NCBI RefSeq assembly: GCF_016458275.1
Contig: NZ_JAEMHM010000009.1
Span: forward strand, 124,001 to 188,000
Reading direction: 5' to 3'
DNA: 64,000 nt
Source: Geomesophilobacter sediminis
GTDB taxonomy: Bacteria > Desulfobacterota > Desulfuromonadia > Geobacterales > Geobacteraceae
Part shown: positions 56,028 to 64,000 of the stretch, in pieces
How positions within the stretch are numbered: position 1 is the stretch's first letter
Layout: the number at the start of each line of letters is the position of its first letter
Notes under the pieces: model-generated
What the model was told of the DNA's origin: nothing
Seen by the model: the letters and a program-made list of their open reading frames with translations, nothing else
The model's database searches: none
Position numbers and translations under genes: made by a program

Positions 56028-56336
56028 CTACCGCCGTTCGTGGCCGCGCATCTCACCGCCGGGCGCCCCCTTGAACCGGGTCTCCCGGGGCCAATGGCTC
56101 CGGGGGAGCTCCCGCCACGGGCCCCGCCGGTCCCTCGAGTAGTCCCAACGGTTGTCATGGTAGTAGTAATGGTAGCCGCGGTGGTAGTAGTACGGCTCCG
56201 GCCCCAATTCCACCACCGCCGGCAACGGCTGAACCACATCGGTCTCGTACTCCGGAGGCCCGGTGGCGACGATACAGCCGGTGCCGCAGCAAGCGAGCAA
56301 CGAAGCCAAGATCACTACCCGGATCAGGTCCTTCAT
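56028..56336 (-). CDS. Small Tyr/His-rich lipoprotein
   Basis: 102 residues. Signal peptide with lipobox (ASLLACCGTGC), then a Pro/Val-rich segment, a YYYHRGYHYYYHDNRWDYSR patch and a basic tail. AAGGAGGACGTG precedes the ATG at 56336. The long frame from 56429 is unsupported. Similar short lipoproteins with a YYYxxxYYY patch occur in many proteobacteria. Function unknown. Confidence 0.75.
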   Translation of the reverse strand: MKDLIRVVILASLLACCGTGCIVATGPPEYETDVVQPLPAVVELGPEPYYYHRGYHYYYHDNRWDYSRDRRGPWRELPRSHWPRETRFKGAPGGEMRGHERR

Positions 56337-56454
56337 CACGTCCTCCTTCGCAACTTTGCTGGATGCCTTTTTCTGCTTTCGGCACCCGCTCGAAAAGCAC
56401 CGGCCAAACGTACCGGAACTCCCCAGCATTGCAAGTCCCTATCGGGGGGCCGGA

Positions 56455-57363
56455 TCAGCGGGTGAGCTGCAAGGCGTAATACAAAAGCGGCAGGGTACCG
56501 AAGCAGAGCAGGATCCCCACGCTGACCAGAGCCGCGGAAAGCTCCGCATCCATGCCGGCGATGACCGCCAGGGCCGCAGCGGTCACCATCGGCGGCATCC
56601 CGGCCTCCAGCACCGAAACCTCAACGGCAAGCCCCTGCTCGCCCAGAAGCCGGCAGATGGCCAACGCGAGCAGCGGAGCGACGACCAGCTTCACGGCGAG
56701 GCCGTACCCGAGGGGGCCGAGCACCGGGCGCGGCAGGCGGAGCCTGAGCTGGAACCCCACCGCGGTCATGACCAGCGGCACCAGCGACAGGGACAGGTTG
56801 TGGAGCGCCAACGCGAGCTTTTCCGGATACGGGAACGAGCGGAGGGCAAGGCCTGCGATCAGGGCCACCGTGGGGGGAAACAGGAGCATTTTGCGGGCGA
56901 TGGCAGCGAAATCGGTCCGGCTCTCCTTCCCATAGGTGGCGAGGATGTAGGAGCCGTAGCTGGAAAAGATGGTCATGGTCCCGATCTGGTCGTACACGAT
57001 GAGGTGCGGCAGCCCGGCCGGGCCGAAGAATGCCTGCACCATCGGAATCCCGAGGAAGGAGGTATTGCCGACCGGGACCACCAGCAGCAACACGCCAAGG
57101 ATGTGTCGCGGCCATCGGAAGAGCCGTCCCCCCAGGAGCAGCAGCGCGACCGAGAGCAGAAGCATCCCCCAGGGAACGATTACCGGCAGGATGGCGGCCC
57201 GGGAGAAGACGATCTGGGGTGCCTTGAGGAGCACGAGGGCCGGCAGGGAGACGTAGAGGGCGAACATGTTGAGCACCTGCGGGGTCTCCCTGGGAAACCC
57301 CTTCAGGCGCCGGAACAGCATTCCCAACAAGACGAAGGCACCGATGATGACAAAATTTTCCAT
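56455..57363 (-). CDS. AEC-family (auxin efflux carrier-type) transporter
   Basis: 302 residues, about ten TM helices, opening MENFVIIGAFVLLGMLFRRL. The family hallmark in the middle (VGNTSFLGIPMVQAFFGPAG) is present. Members move malate, malonate or similar anions. The substrate is not deducible. AGAAGGC precedes the ATG. The gene ends 25 nt after the lipoprotein start region and lies in the same direction as HPP and ExoD genes. Confidence 0.9.
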   Translation of the reverse strand: MENFVIIGAFVLLGMLFRRLKGFPRETPQVLNMFALYVSLPALVLLKAPQIVFSRAAILPVIVPWGMLLLSVALLLLGGRLFRWPRHILGVLLLVVPVGNTSFLGIPMVQAFFGPAGLPHLIVYDQIGTMTIFSSYGSYILATYGKESRTDFAAIARKMLLFPPTVALIAGLALRSFPYPEKLALALHNLSLSLVPLVMTAVGFQLRLRLPRPVLGPLGYGLAVKLVVAPLLALAICRLLGEQGLAVEVSVLEAGMPPMVTAAALAVIAGMDAELSAALVSVGILLCFGTLPLLYYALQLTR

Positions 57364-57409
57364 GCCTTCTACCTACCATCGTCATCGCTTTTTTTGAAGA
57401 AAAACCGGT

Positions 57410-57889
57410 CTAAGGCTCGATGCCCAACGAGGATAGCAGCCGGAAGCATCCGTACATGAGGGTGACCGCCGCCATGATGAAAAGTGCGTCCCACCAGGTG
57501 GAAAGGAGCCCCAGCGATACGATCAGGGTCGTCGCACAGGCGGGGGGATGTTCGCAGCGGAAAAGCCCCATCCCGGCGGTGGTGAGGACCACGGATAGGA
57601 CTCCGCTGAGACCGACCCGCAAAAAGGAGATGGAGAGGGGTGAGGTAACCGCGGTAAGAGTGAGGCTGGCGGAAAGCACGTGGTAGGCAGCGAGGCCCGC
57701 CACAACTCCGGTGAAGTGTCCGCCAATCACCCGCCACGGGGTCTCCTGCCTCGGGGCCGTCACCAGCGAGTATGCCGAGGGGCCCAGACTGGGAAAGAGG
57801 AAGGGGCGGCCGGTGACCCAGGCGATCAGGGCGGGGATGGTGAGCAGGAGGCCGACCAGTGACGCCTCGCGGAGCGCTTTTCTCCACAT
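57410..57889 (-). CDS. HPP-family integral membrane protein
   Basis: 159 residues with four TM helices. FLFPSLGPSAYSLVTAP and the family motif CEHPPACATTLIVSLG match the HPP family. Some HPP proteins are linked to nitrite transport in cyanobacteria and plants; the role here is unknown. GGAGGGCAACCCCG precedes the ATG at 57889, and the longer frame from 57994 is unlikely. Upstream by 46 nt is the ExoD-like gene. Confidence 0.87.
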   Translation of the reverse strand: MWRKALREASLVGLLLTIPALIAWVTGRPFLFPSLGPSAYSLVTAPRQETPWRVIGGHFTGVVAGLAAYHVLSASLTLTAVTSPLSISFLRVGLSGVLSVVLTTAGMGLFRCEHPPACATTLIVSLGLLSTWWDALFIMAAVTLMYGCFRLLSSLGIEP

Positions 57890-57935
57890 CGGGGTTGCCC
57901 TCCGAATTCGGCTTGGATGTGAGATCTTGCCGGCG

Positions 57936-58523
57936 CTAGCCAAGCAGGCTGTATCCAATGCCGAGCAGGGTCGCGGCGGTGATGATGAAGGCAAGCAAGG
58001 CCAGCAAGCCGTCTCGGGCGATCAGCGACAAGCCGAACGCGGTGAGGGCAATCCCCGCCCCATGCACCGAGAACGGGACCAGTTCCATCATCGGCATGGT
58101 CGCGGCAATGACCAGGCAGAGGATGGCGATGGTACACCGGCTGGTGTGCCGGGTGAACACCAGCAGGCGCGGCCGCAGCCAGCGGTCGATCAGGCGGGCC
58201 GGTCGGTGGAGCCAGGCGACCGCCTTGAGCAGCATCGAGGCGGATACGGAGCGTTTCAGGATGAACTGAGGCAGCCAGAAGTGGTCCCGGCGCAGCAGGA
58301 GCTGCAGCGCGATCAGCAGCACCAGCGTGCCGAGCATGGTGGGCATTCCGGGAATGCCGCTGAAGGGGGAGGTCATGAGGACCCCGGCGATAACCAGCAG
58401 GGTTCCGAAGGAGCGCCCCCCCACCTCCTCGACGATGATGCCGAGGGAAACCCGGTCGGCAGTAGCGGTCGATTCCTCGATCCGCCGGAGGACCTGCTCG
58501 AGGTTGGTAAGGTCGTAGCGCAT
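57936..58523 (-). CDS. ExoD-family membrane protein
   Basis: 195 residues. The N-terminal cytoplasmic helix (LTNLEQVLRRIEESTATADR) and the following GGRSFGTLLVIAGVLMTSPF and IPGMPTMLGTLVLLIALQLL are the ExoD (exopolysaccharide synthesis) signature. Four or so TM helices follow. GAGGGAGCC precedes the ATG at 58523. First of three membrane-protein genes in a row (ExoD, HPP, AEC). The role is not certain in any organism. Confidence 0.88.
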   Translation of the reverse strand: MRYDLTNLEQVLRRIEESTATADRVSLGIIVEEVGGRSFGTLLVIAGVLMTSPFSGIPGMPTMLGTLVLLIALQLLLRRDHFWLPQFILKRSVSASMLLKAVAWLHRPARLIDRWLRPRLLVFTRHTSRCTIAILCLVIAATMPMMELVPFSVHGAGIALTAFGLSLIARDGLLALLAFIITAATLLGIGYSLLG

Positions 58524-58897
58524 GGCTCCCTCGAAAATTTGATTAGAATTGACCAATTCTACCCCCGCGCCCCCTCCTTGTCCGTACCAGCTGCCAATGC
58601 GTTCGCATCGCTCCAGTCCCGCCGATCCTGGCGGGAGGAACAGGCTACCGCTGTTTCCTCATCCTTTTTCCGATTCCTTCCTCAGCCGATTCCGCGGTAC
58701 CACGAGGGATATCGGAGCATTGACTTAGCCGCATCGCGATATAAAAGAAAAACACGCTACTTCGGCTAATTAGACCATCAACAACTGGAGGTGTGCATTC
58801 TGGAAGCGGCCCGTGGCCGCCGTTGCAGTTTTATGCAGTAGAGCGCTTGTGATGCCTTCGGTTGGAGCTCTTTCTTCGCGAGAAAAGGAGGAGAACC
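58524..58897. other. Intergenic region upstream of the second tetrahaem cytochrome
   Basis: 374 bp, no gene. AT-rich near 58700-58760 (TTGACTTAG...TATAAAAG may hold a promoter, spacing poor). A hairpin GCGGCCCGTGGCCGC lies near 58806. No GEMM aptamer or sigma54 box was found here. Confidence 0.4.
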
Positions 58898-59677
58898 ATG
58901 AAACGAAACGTCAGCGCAGCTCTTGCATTCACCGCAGTAGTCGGATGTGCGGCCTTGGCCGCAGCCAGCATGGCGCCGGGAACCGGTATCAACGGTTCCT
59001 GGCACGACCTCAACGTCCTCACAGGGTACCGGGGAGACCAGGTCGGGCGCACCTGCGTTTTCTGCCACACCCCCCACAACGCGCGCAAGACCGACAGTCT
59101 CGTTCCGCTCTGGAACCACGCCGAGACGTCGCTCGCCGTCATGACTCCCTACGCCTGGAGCGCACCGACCAACAGGGACATTGCCATTGCCAAGGATCCG
59201 TTGATCGGTCCGAGCCGGCTCTGCATGGCCTGCCACGACGGCTCGACAGCCGTCGATTCTCACGGCGCGGCACTCTCCAACAGCCCCGGTACCACCGTCA
59301 TGACGGCCGCGTACACCGACGGCCTCAACGCCACGGCGAAACGGTACATCACCGACCTCACGGTCACCCACCCGATCGGCTTTCTGTACGACGATGCCAT
59401 GCAGCGCCGCGGCACGACGGAGCTGGTCGACTCCACTCACGGATTCATTACCGCGGTCATCGATCCCAACACCTGGAATACCCAACAGCGCGGCTCCCTC
59501 ACGGAAAGCAGCAAGAAGATCAAAGATACCCTCTACGGAGGTTATCTGACCTGCGCGAGCTGCCACGATGTTCACAACAGCGTCAACACCGCCTCCACGG
59601 GAAAAGGAACGTACAACTATTTCCTCTATGCGCCCGAGGAGGGCTCCGCCATCTGCCTTTCCTGCCACGTAAAATAA
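58898..59677 (+). CDS. Secreted tetrahaem c-type cytochrome, OmcE-like (paralogue)
   Basis: 259 residues, signal peptide (MKRNVSAALAFTAVVGCAAL, cut near AAASMA), then the same four haem motifs in the same order as the protein at 26801: CVFCHTPHNARKTDSLVPLW, CMACHDGSTAVDSHG, CASCHDVHNS and terminal CLSCHVK. The segments TGINGSWHDLN, DPLIGPSRLCMACH and KRYITDLTVTHPIGF are almost identical in both, so they are recent paralogues. AGGAGGAGAACC precedes the ATG; a longer frame starts at 58862. Unlike the other copy it stands alone, without isomerase or UGA-cytochrome. Confidence 0.9.
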   Translation: MKRNVSAALAFTAVVGCAALAAASMAPGTGINGSWHDLNVLTGYRGDQVGRTCVFCHTPHNARKTDSLVPLWNHAETSLAVMTPYAWSAPTNRDIAIAKDPLIGPSRLCMACHDGSTAVDSHGAALSNSPGTTVMTAAYTDGLNATAKRYITDLTVTHPIGFLYDDAMQRRGTTELVDSTHGFITAVIDPNTWNTQQRGSLTESSKKIKDTLYGGYLTCASCHDVHNSVNTASTGKGTYNYFLYAPEEGSAICLSCHVK

Positions 59678-59742
59678 GCCACCGAAATGAAAGGGGGAGC
59701 GGTCGATGGCCACCCCCCCTTTCCATTCCCACCCAAGCCGGC

Positions 59743-59988
59743 CTATCTTTGGAAAAGCGATCCCTTCTCGATCTGGTCCTTGCGGATCTCGTACTCTTTC
59801 CGGTTCATTTTGCCCGCCCGGTAATCGGCGTCGAGCTGCTGCATCTGGCGGTGGGCGTTGTACTCGTAGGCTCCCACCCCGAGTGCGGCACCACCGACCG
59901 CGCCACCCGCCGCACTGCCCGGATGTTCGCAGCCCGCCGTAAGTCCTGCCGAGGCGGCAAGGGCAGCTATCAAGATCAACCGTTTCAT
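59743..59988 (-). CDS. Small glycine-zipper lipoprotein
   Basis: 81 residues: lipobox LAASAGLTAGC, a glycine zipper (GSAAGGAVGGAALGVG) and a C-terminal helix resembling a SHOCT module (LDADYRAGKMNRKEYEIRK). AAGGAGAAGGC precedes the ATG. It is convergent with the tetrahaem cytochrome gene. Probably an outer-membrane lipoprotein of unknown role. Confidence 0.8.
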   Translation of the reverse strand: MKRLILIAALAASAGLTAGCEHPGSAAGGAVGGAALGVGAYEYNAHRQMQQLDADYRAGKMNRKEYEIRKDQIEKGSLFQR

Positions 59989-60125
59989 TGCCTTCTCCTT
60001 TCTAACCCAGCGCAGATACTGAAAATTTCCTCATGCCTCAACTGCGAGGGTAGCACATCGCATTAAATATTTTCAATCTTTGCCGTGCGGGTCGTACGAG
60101 CGCGACGGTCCGGCAACCGAGCAAG

Positions 60126-60160
60126 AAAAAGGGGGCGCCAGCTTTTTGCTGGGCCCCCTG
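60126..60160 (-). terminator. Terminator of the NO reductase gene
   Basis: Minus strand GGGGGCCCAGC-AAAAA-GCTGGCGCCCCC followed by TTTTTC. The remaining 59989-60292 shows no gene. Confidence 0.85.
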
Positions 60161-60292
60161 ATCTTATTCGGCCACGTGCCGGTTTGGATACCGCAACTTC
60201 CCGAGAAACGGGTTTCCGGGATCACACCGGAGCTGCCGGTACCGATGCCCCCTCCCTTGGCGTTCCGTCACCGGGTCCGGCATTCGCTTGCG

Positions 60293-62557
60293 TCAGCGCG
60301 CCGGAACGCCTTCGCGCTTGCGATTCAGGAACATGCGCACCGCAAGGTAGACCACCGGCAGGATGCCCACAATGAAGAGCGCATCGCCCGGGAAGCGCAG
60401 CCACTCGAAAAGCCGGACCAGCGGGAGGCTGAAGAAATCCGGCTCCCGCCCGTGCCAATACGCGGTCGCGAGGATCTGGTTCATCTGGAGCAGCCCCACC
60501 GGAAACAGGTTAATGAACAGCATCCAGGCCAGCCCCAGATTGGTGCACCAAAAGGCGATCGCCATGGCGCGGTTGCTGGCCCGGTCCAGCGGGACGAAAT
60601 ACCGGGTGACGAACATGAAAAAGCCGAGGGACAGCATCCCGTACACCCCCATGAGGGCTGCGTGGCCGTGGTTTGCGGTCCACTGGGTCCCGATCTCGTA
60701 GTAGCTGACGATGGGGAGGTTGATCAGGAACCCGAATACCCCCGCACCCAGGAAGTTCCAGAACCCCACCGCGATCAGGAACATCACCGCCCACTTGTGC
60801 GGGAAAACGGTCCCGGCGGTACTGAGCATGGAGTTCCCCGCCGGGGCGCCGAGCCTCATGAAGCGCCACGCTTCATAGGTGAGCAGCAGCAGCGGGATCA
60901 CCTCCATTGCCGAGAAGAAAGCCCCCCACGCCATGTGCATCTCCGGCGTCCCCGAGAAGTAGAGATGGTGCATGGTCCCGATCACGCCCCCCACCGAGTA
61001 GAGGATGATGTCCAGGTAGATGATGGTCGTGGCGACCCGCACCCGGACCACGCCGAGCAGCACGAAGACAAAGGCGACCATGATCGTGGTGAAAAGCTCC
61101 AGGAAATCCTCCACCCAGAGGTGAACCACCCAGAACCGCCAGAACTCGACCTGCGTGAAGTGGGTCGTCTCCCCGTACAACATCCCCGCGGCATAAAACA
61201 GCGGGATGGAAACCGCGCTGTAGATGAAGAGCCAGGGCATGTTCCCCGGATGCTCCCCTTTCAGCCGCTCCCGCATCCCCCGGACCAGGATGAAGAGCCA
61301 GATCAGCATCCCTGCGGTCAGGAGAATCTGCCAGAGCCGGCCCAGGTCCAGGTACTCCCAACCTTGGGAACCGATCCAGAACCAGGGCGCGCCTTCGGGG
61401 AGCTTGCCGCTGAGGCTCGCCGCCTCGCCGGAAAGGCTCCCCACCACCACGACGACCAGGGCAGCCAGGAGCACCAGGGAGAGTTTGTCCTGGTGGCGCG
61501 GCTCCTTGCCGGCGATCATCGGGGCGAGGAAGATCCCCATCGCCAGAAAGCTCGAGGCAACGAAGAAAAGGGACACCTGCACGTGCCACATCCTAGACAG
61601 GTTGTAGGGCAGCAGGCTCGCGATCGAAACGCCGTAAAAGCCGGCGCGCTCGACGTGGTAATGCGCGTTCACGCCACCGAGGAGGCCGAGGACCAGGAAC
61701 AGGCCGGAGACCACCAGGAAGTACCAGGCAACGGTGCGCTGGGACGGAGTGAGCGGCAGGTCCTCGGGAGGGCGGATCGCCTCCGCCTGGTACTCCTCGG
61801 CGGCATGCCAGCCAAGCCACTCGTAGCGGCCGAAGAGGAAAAAGATGATCCCGGCCCCGCACAAAAGCGCCACCAGGCTGAGCACGCTCCACATCACCAC
61901 GCCGGGGGTCGGCTTATTGTCAGCAAGGTCGTCGGGAGGCCAGTTGTTGGTGTAGGAGTGGCTGGTTCCCGGCCGTTGGGCAGCGCACAACCATGCCGCC
62001 CAGGAAAAATAGGAGGTGAGCTTGCGGATGTCCTCAGGGTCACGCAGATAGGGGCGTTGCAGCCCCTGCTGGGTGTTTGGGGGACCGAACCACTGCTGGT
62101 AGTAGCCGATCATGCTCCGGTACCCCGCGGTCTGCCCCGGGGAGAAGGTGAGGATCCCGCTTCCGGCCTGATAGTTGTTCATTTTCTGCTCGGCACGGAC
62201 CCGCTGCTCGGCATCGGCGGGAGACATCTTCTGTGCCGCATAGAAAAGACGTGCCTGATCGCCCGCCAGGTGCAGGTACTGGGCCGTGAAATCGGGGCCC
62301 AGGTAGGCGCCGTGGCCGAAGATGGTGCCGTACTGCATCAGGCCGTATTTCTGGAAGAGGTTTTGCCCGGCGATGATGTCGTTACCGGTGTAGAGCCGGG
62401 AACCATCGGACGCCAGGACCTGCACGGGTACCGGGGCCTTGTCGGTCTTGTCCCGGAAGGCGAGGTAGCCAAGGACGGTAAATCCGAACACGAAGGTGAC
62501 GATGGCAGTCACCAGCCAACCAGGTGAGAGGATCATGTCTTTGCGGCGTTCGTACAT
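60293..62557 (-). CDS. norZ: Nitric oxide reductase, single-subunit quinol type
   Basis: 754-residue membrane enzyme reducing 2 NO to N2O with quinol electrons. It has the N-terminal extension of qNOR (TM1, then a periplasmic domain with GQNLFQKYGLMQYGTIFGHG) fused to a twelve-helix NorB core. Haem and FeB ligands are visible: NLSRMWHVQVSLFF, HLWVEDFLELF (His and Glu of FeB), GVIGTMHHLYFSGTPE (two FeB His) and TANHGHAALMGVYG. No NorC or regulator gene is adjacent, which fits the quinol type. In this kind of bacterium it mainly detoxifies NO. GGAGGTCCCC precedes the ATG. A terminator follows. Confidence 0.95.
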   Translation of the reverse strand: MYERRKDMILSPGWLVTAIVTFVFGFTVLGYLAFRDKTDKAPVPVQVLASDGSRLYTGNDIIAGQNLFQKYGLMQYGTIFGHGAYLGPDFTAQYLHLAGDQARLFYAAQKMSPADAEQRVRAEQKMNNYQAGSGILTFSPGQTAGYRSMIGYYQQWFGPPNTQQGLQRPYLRDPEDIRKLTSYFSWAAWLCAAQRPGTSHSYTNNWPPDDLADNKPTPGVVMWSVLSLVALLCGAGIIFFLFGRYEWLGWHAAEEYQAEAIRPPEDLPLTPSQRTVAWYFLVVSGLFLVLGLLGGVNAHYHVERAGFYGVSIASLLPYNLSRMWHVQVSLFFVASSFLAMGIFLAPMIAGKEPRHQDKLSLVLLAALVVVVVGSLSGEAASLSGKLPEGAPWFWIGSQGWEYLDLGRLWQILLTAGMLIWLFILVRGMRERLKGEHPGNMPWLFIYSAVSIPLFYAAGMLYGETTHFTQVEFWRFWVVHLWVEDFLELFTTIMVAFVFVLLGVVRVRVATTIIYLDIILYSVGGVIGTMHHLYFSGTPEMHMAWGAFFSAMEVIPLLLLTYEAWRFMRLGAPAGNSMLSTAGTVFPHKWAVMFLIAVGFWNFLGAGVFGFLINLPIVSYYEIGTQWTANHGHAALMGVYGMLSLGFFMFVTRYFVPLDRASNRAMAIAFWCTNLGLAWMLFINLFPVGLLQMNQILATAYWHGREPDFFSLPLVRLFEWLRFPGDALFIVGILPVVYLAVRMFLNRKREGVPAR

Positions 62558-62759
62558 GGGGACCTCCGTAACAGTGGGTATCGGCCTGAGGAAGTGCCGG
62601 GGGGTGGAAAAACATCAGGAGAGTATGCAGGGTAATTAATATTTTCCAACCGCAAGTGGCAAGTTGTACGAATGCCCCCGGGAGGAGCAAGCTTCTTTCC
62701 TCGACGTACTCTCCCTGATCGCGGCAGCAATGCCGCTCCCAGCGCAGATTCACGGCACA
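62558..62759. other. Promoter region of the NO reductase gene
   Basis: AT-rich near 62630-62650 (minus strand GGAAAATATTAATTACCC). A half copy of the GTGGGAGCG repeat (minus strand TGGGAGCGGCATTGCT, 62725-62745) resembles a sigma54 box, but the repeat origin explains it. No FNR- or NsrR-type site is convincing. Confidence 0.4.
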
Positions 62760-62801
62760 AAAAAAAGGGGGCTCCTCCCGAACCGGGAAAGAGCCGCCCT
62801 T
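62760..62801 (-). terminator. Terminator of the coiled-coil protein gene
   Basis: Minus strand GGGCGGCTC...GAGCCCCC hairpin with inner TCCCGG/TCGGGA, followed by TTTTTTTT. Confidence 0.8.
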
Positions 62802-62844
62802 TGCTATCCATGCACCAATCGCTGCTTGTGCAGCGTCAGTAATC

Positions 62845-63237
62845 CTACTTGTAGAGGGCCACCCCCAGGGCGATCAGCGCGACCAAAGCACTGCTCGCGG
62901 TGAGCCATCCCCACCAGATCATGCGCACCCGGTTTGCTTCGATGCGACCGATGAGCTGGGCGTTTTGGTCGGCCAGGGCCTTGATCAGCCCCGCAGACTC
63001 CCGCATCTCTTTTTTCAATTCCAACACGGCCGTTTCCAGGCTTTCCACCCGCGCCTCCAAAGCGGCGACCGAATCGCTCGGGGAAGGCCCAGCCGCCGGG
63101 CCGGGCGCCGCATCCGGCGCATTGCTCTTCATCGCCGTCTTCCAGAGTTTCTTGGCCCCATCCACGACCTTGGGCGCATTCTCGATCACTTCAGCCCAGG
63201 GGACCGCTCGCAAAACCGTTAACAAACTGATGACCAT
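62845..63237 (-). CDS. Tail-anchored coiled-coil protein of unknown function
   Basis: 130 residues. An N-terminal amphipathic/hydrophobic stretch (MVISLLTVLRAVPWAEVIEN), a Pro/Ala-rich linker, a heptad coiled coil (VAALEARVESLETAVLELKK to DQNAQLIGRIEANRV) and a C-terminal TM helix (ALVALIALGVALYK). GGGAGGGAG precedes the ATG at 63237. No known domain. It is the only gene between a terminator and the glycine-rich secreted protein. Confidence 0.72.
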   Translation of the reverse strand: MVISLLTVLRAVPWAEVIENAPKVVDGAKKLWKTAMKSNAPDAAPGPAAGPSPSDSVAALEARVESLETAVLELKKEMRESAGLIKALADQNAQLIGRIEANRVRMIWWGWLTASSALVALIALGVALYK

Positions 63238-63436
63238 GACTCCCTCCCGGGTACGAGATTTCCGTGAATGACCACCAATTGCCGCGCGGGCACGGCCGCT
63301 GGCAGTATAGATTCCTCCCGGTCCCGGCACAACCGAAATCGTGGCCCATCGCCCTGTCCCAAGGGTTAAAAGCTCAGCCCCTAGCAGCTTTTCTCGGGAA
63401 GTTTTAAAATAATACTAGCAAGTTAGGAGGCAGAAA

Positions 63437-64000
63437 ATGAAACGCCTGCACCTGTTGGCAATGGTCGTGGCTTTCGCTGCCGGGGCGCTGGGGTACGGCA
63501 CCGCCGCAGCGGCTGCGACGTCGGATATCAGCACGGTAGCCGCGGGCTCCCATGGGGGCGGCGGTGGCGGCTTCCATGGGGGAGGCGGCGGTGGATTCCA
63601 CGGTGGCGGTGGCGGGTTCCACGGCAGCGGCGGCGGTTCTCGAGCCGGCGCCCCAGCTGGAGGCGCGATCCACGGCGGCCGGGGGGGCGCGCCGGGTGGT
63701 CCGAGCGGCACCTGGCATGGTGACGGAGGGTGGCGCGGCGAGCATGGCCGCGGCGATTTCCGGGGTCACGAAGGGCGCGAACACCACGAAGGGCACTTCG
63801 AGGGTGGCATCTTCGTGGGACCGGTCTTCGACCCGTGGGCTCCCTACTATTACCCGTATCCGTATCCCTACTACGAAGTCCCCGCCCAGCCCCAGATTTA
63901 CGAAGAACCGGCTCCGGGAACTCCGGGCTATTGGTACTATTGCCCCAATCCGCCCGGGTATTACCCATACGTGAGAGATTGCCCAACCGGATGGCAGGAA
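63437..64000 (+). CDS. Glycine/histidine-rich secreted protein, 3' end cut off
   Basis: 188 residues visible. Signal peptide (MKRLHLLAMVVAFAAGALGY, cut near AAAAA), then GGGGGFHGG repeats, a Gly/Arg/His-rich part, a Tyr/Pro-rich stretch (YYYPYPYPYYEVP) and the start of a YYCPNPPGYYPYV...CPTGW motif that is common in small secreted proteobacterial proteins. AGGAGG precedes the ATG. It runs off the window, probably near its natural end. Function unknown. Confidence 0.8.
   Translation, partial: MKRLHLLAMVVAFAAGALGYGTAAAAATSDISTVAAGSHGGGGGGFHGGGGGGFHGGGGGFHGSGGGSRAGAPAGGAIHGGRGGAPGGPSGTWHGDGGWRGEHGRGDFRGHEGREHHEGHFEGGIFVGPVFDPWAPYYYPYPYPYYEVPAQPQIYEEPAPGTPGYWYYCPNPPGYYPYVRDCPTGWQE

Noticed and set aside
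62725-62745. Minus-strand TGGGAGCGGCATTGCT as a sigma54 promoter for the NO reductase
   Set aside because: It is a half copy of the dispersed GTGGGAGCGCC repeat and the -24 box is weak.

Overview
The window is high-GC bacterial DNA that reads as a Geobacter-type (Desulfuromonadales/Geobacterales) chromosome. The signs are c-type multihaem cytochromes, many sigma54 activators, PAS-rich histidine kinases, several chemoreceptors, bacteriohaemerythrins, c-di-GMP enzymes and short palindromic intergenic repeats. No rRNA, CRISPR array, prophage or intact insertion sequence was seen. One tRNA gene is present, and it is tRNA-Sec.

Layout. 1-6.5 kb: an EmrB/EmrA/TolC-type efflux operon with an azoreductase-like flavoprotein, divergent from a GAF-sigma54 activator. 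6.5-14 kb: a chemoreceptor, then a two-gene sensor locus (NMT1-like binding lipoprotein plus a hybrid kinase with its own PhnD-like binding domain). 13.9-28.5 kb: the most interesting part. A cytoplasmic PAS histidine kinase is divergent from a sigma54-type response regulator that is followed by selB. Convergent with them is a minus-strand series: tRNA-Sec, an OmcE-like tetrahaem cytochrome, a giant multihaem cytochrome interrupted by one in-frame UGA, a Sel1-repeat protein and a peptidyl-prolyl isomerase. 28.5-34.4 kb: haemerythrin, small exported or membrane proteins, DUF362 plus a membrane polyferredoxin, and another sigma54 response regulator. 34.4-47 kb: signalling block (chemoreceptor, HD-GYP regulator, hybrid kinase, EF-hand-like protein, HAMP-less chemoreceptor, GGDEF-EAL protein). 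47-64 kb: TetR with two flavodoxin-like reductases, a VOC protein, haemerythrin, hydrolase, envelope proteins, a PEP-CTERM protein, an ATPase, membrane proteins, a second OmcE-like cytochrome, a quinol-type NO reductase and a glycine-rich secreted protein cut by the window end.

Main proposal. The UGA that separates ORFs 24923-26725 and 22136-24904 lies in one continuous reading frame. It is followed, after 16 nt, by a 6-bp hairpin with an AGGU loop, which fits a bacterial SECIS. SelB and tRNA-Sec are encoded within 7 kb of it. The simplest reading is one selenocysteine-containing cytochrome of about 1529 residues with 13 CxxCH motifs and one CX4CH motif. tRNA-Sec has a good sigma54 promoter, and a shared 14-bp palindrome (GGGKSAWATCMCCC) occurs upstream of tRNA-Sec, in the kinase/regulator-selB intergenic region and within a 30-bp palindrome upstream of the Sel1/isomerase genes. 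This suggests a dedicated two-component, sigma54-controlled selenocysteine-cytochrome locus. selA and selD are not in the window. The link is inferred from sequence and context only.

Coordinates give CDS with the stop codon. Starts were moved inward from the longest ORF wherever a Shine-Dalgarno site, signal peptide or repeat-derived leader made the internal start more likely.
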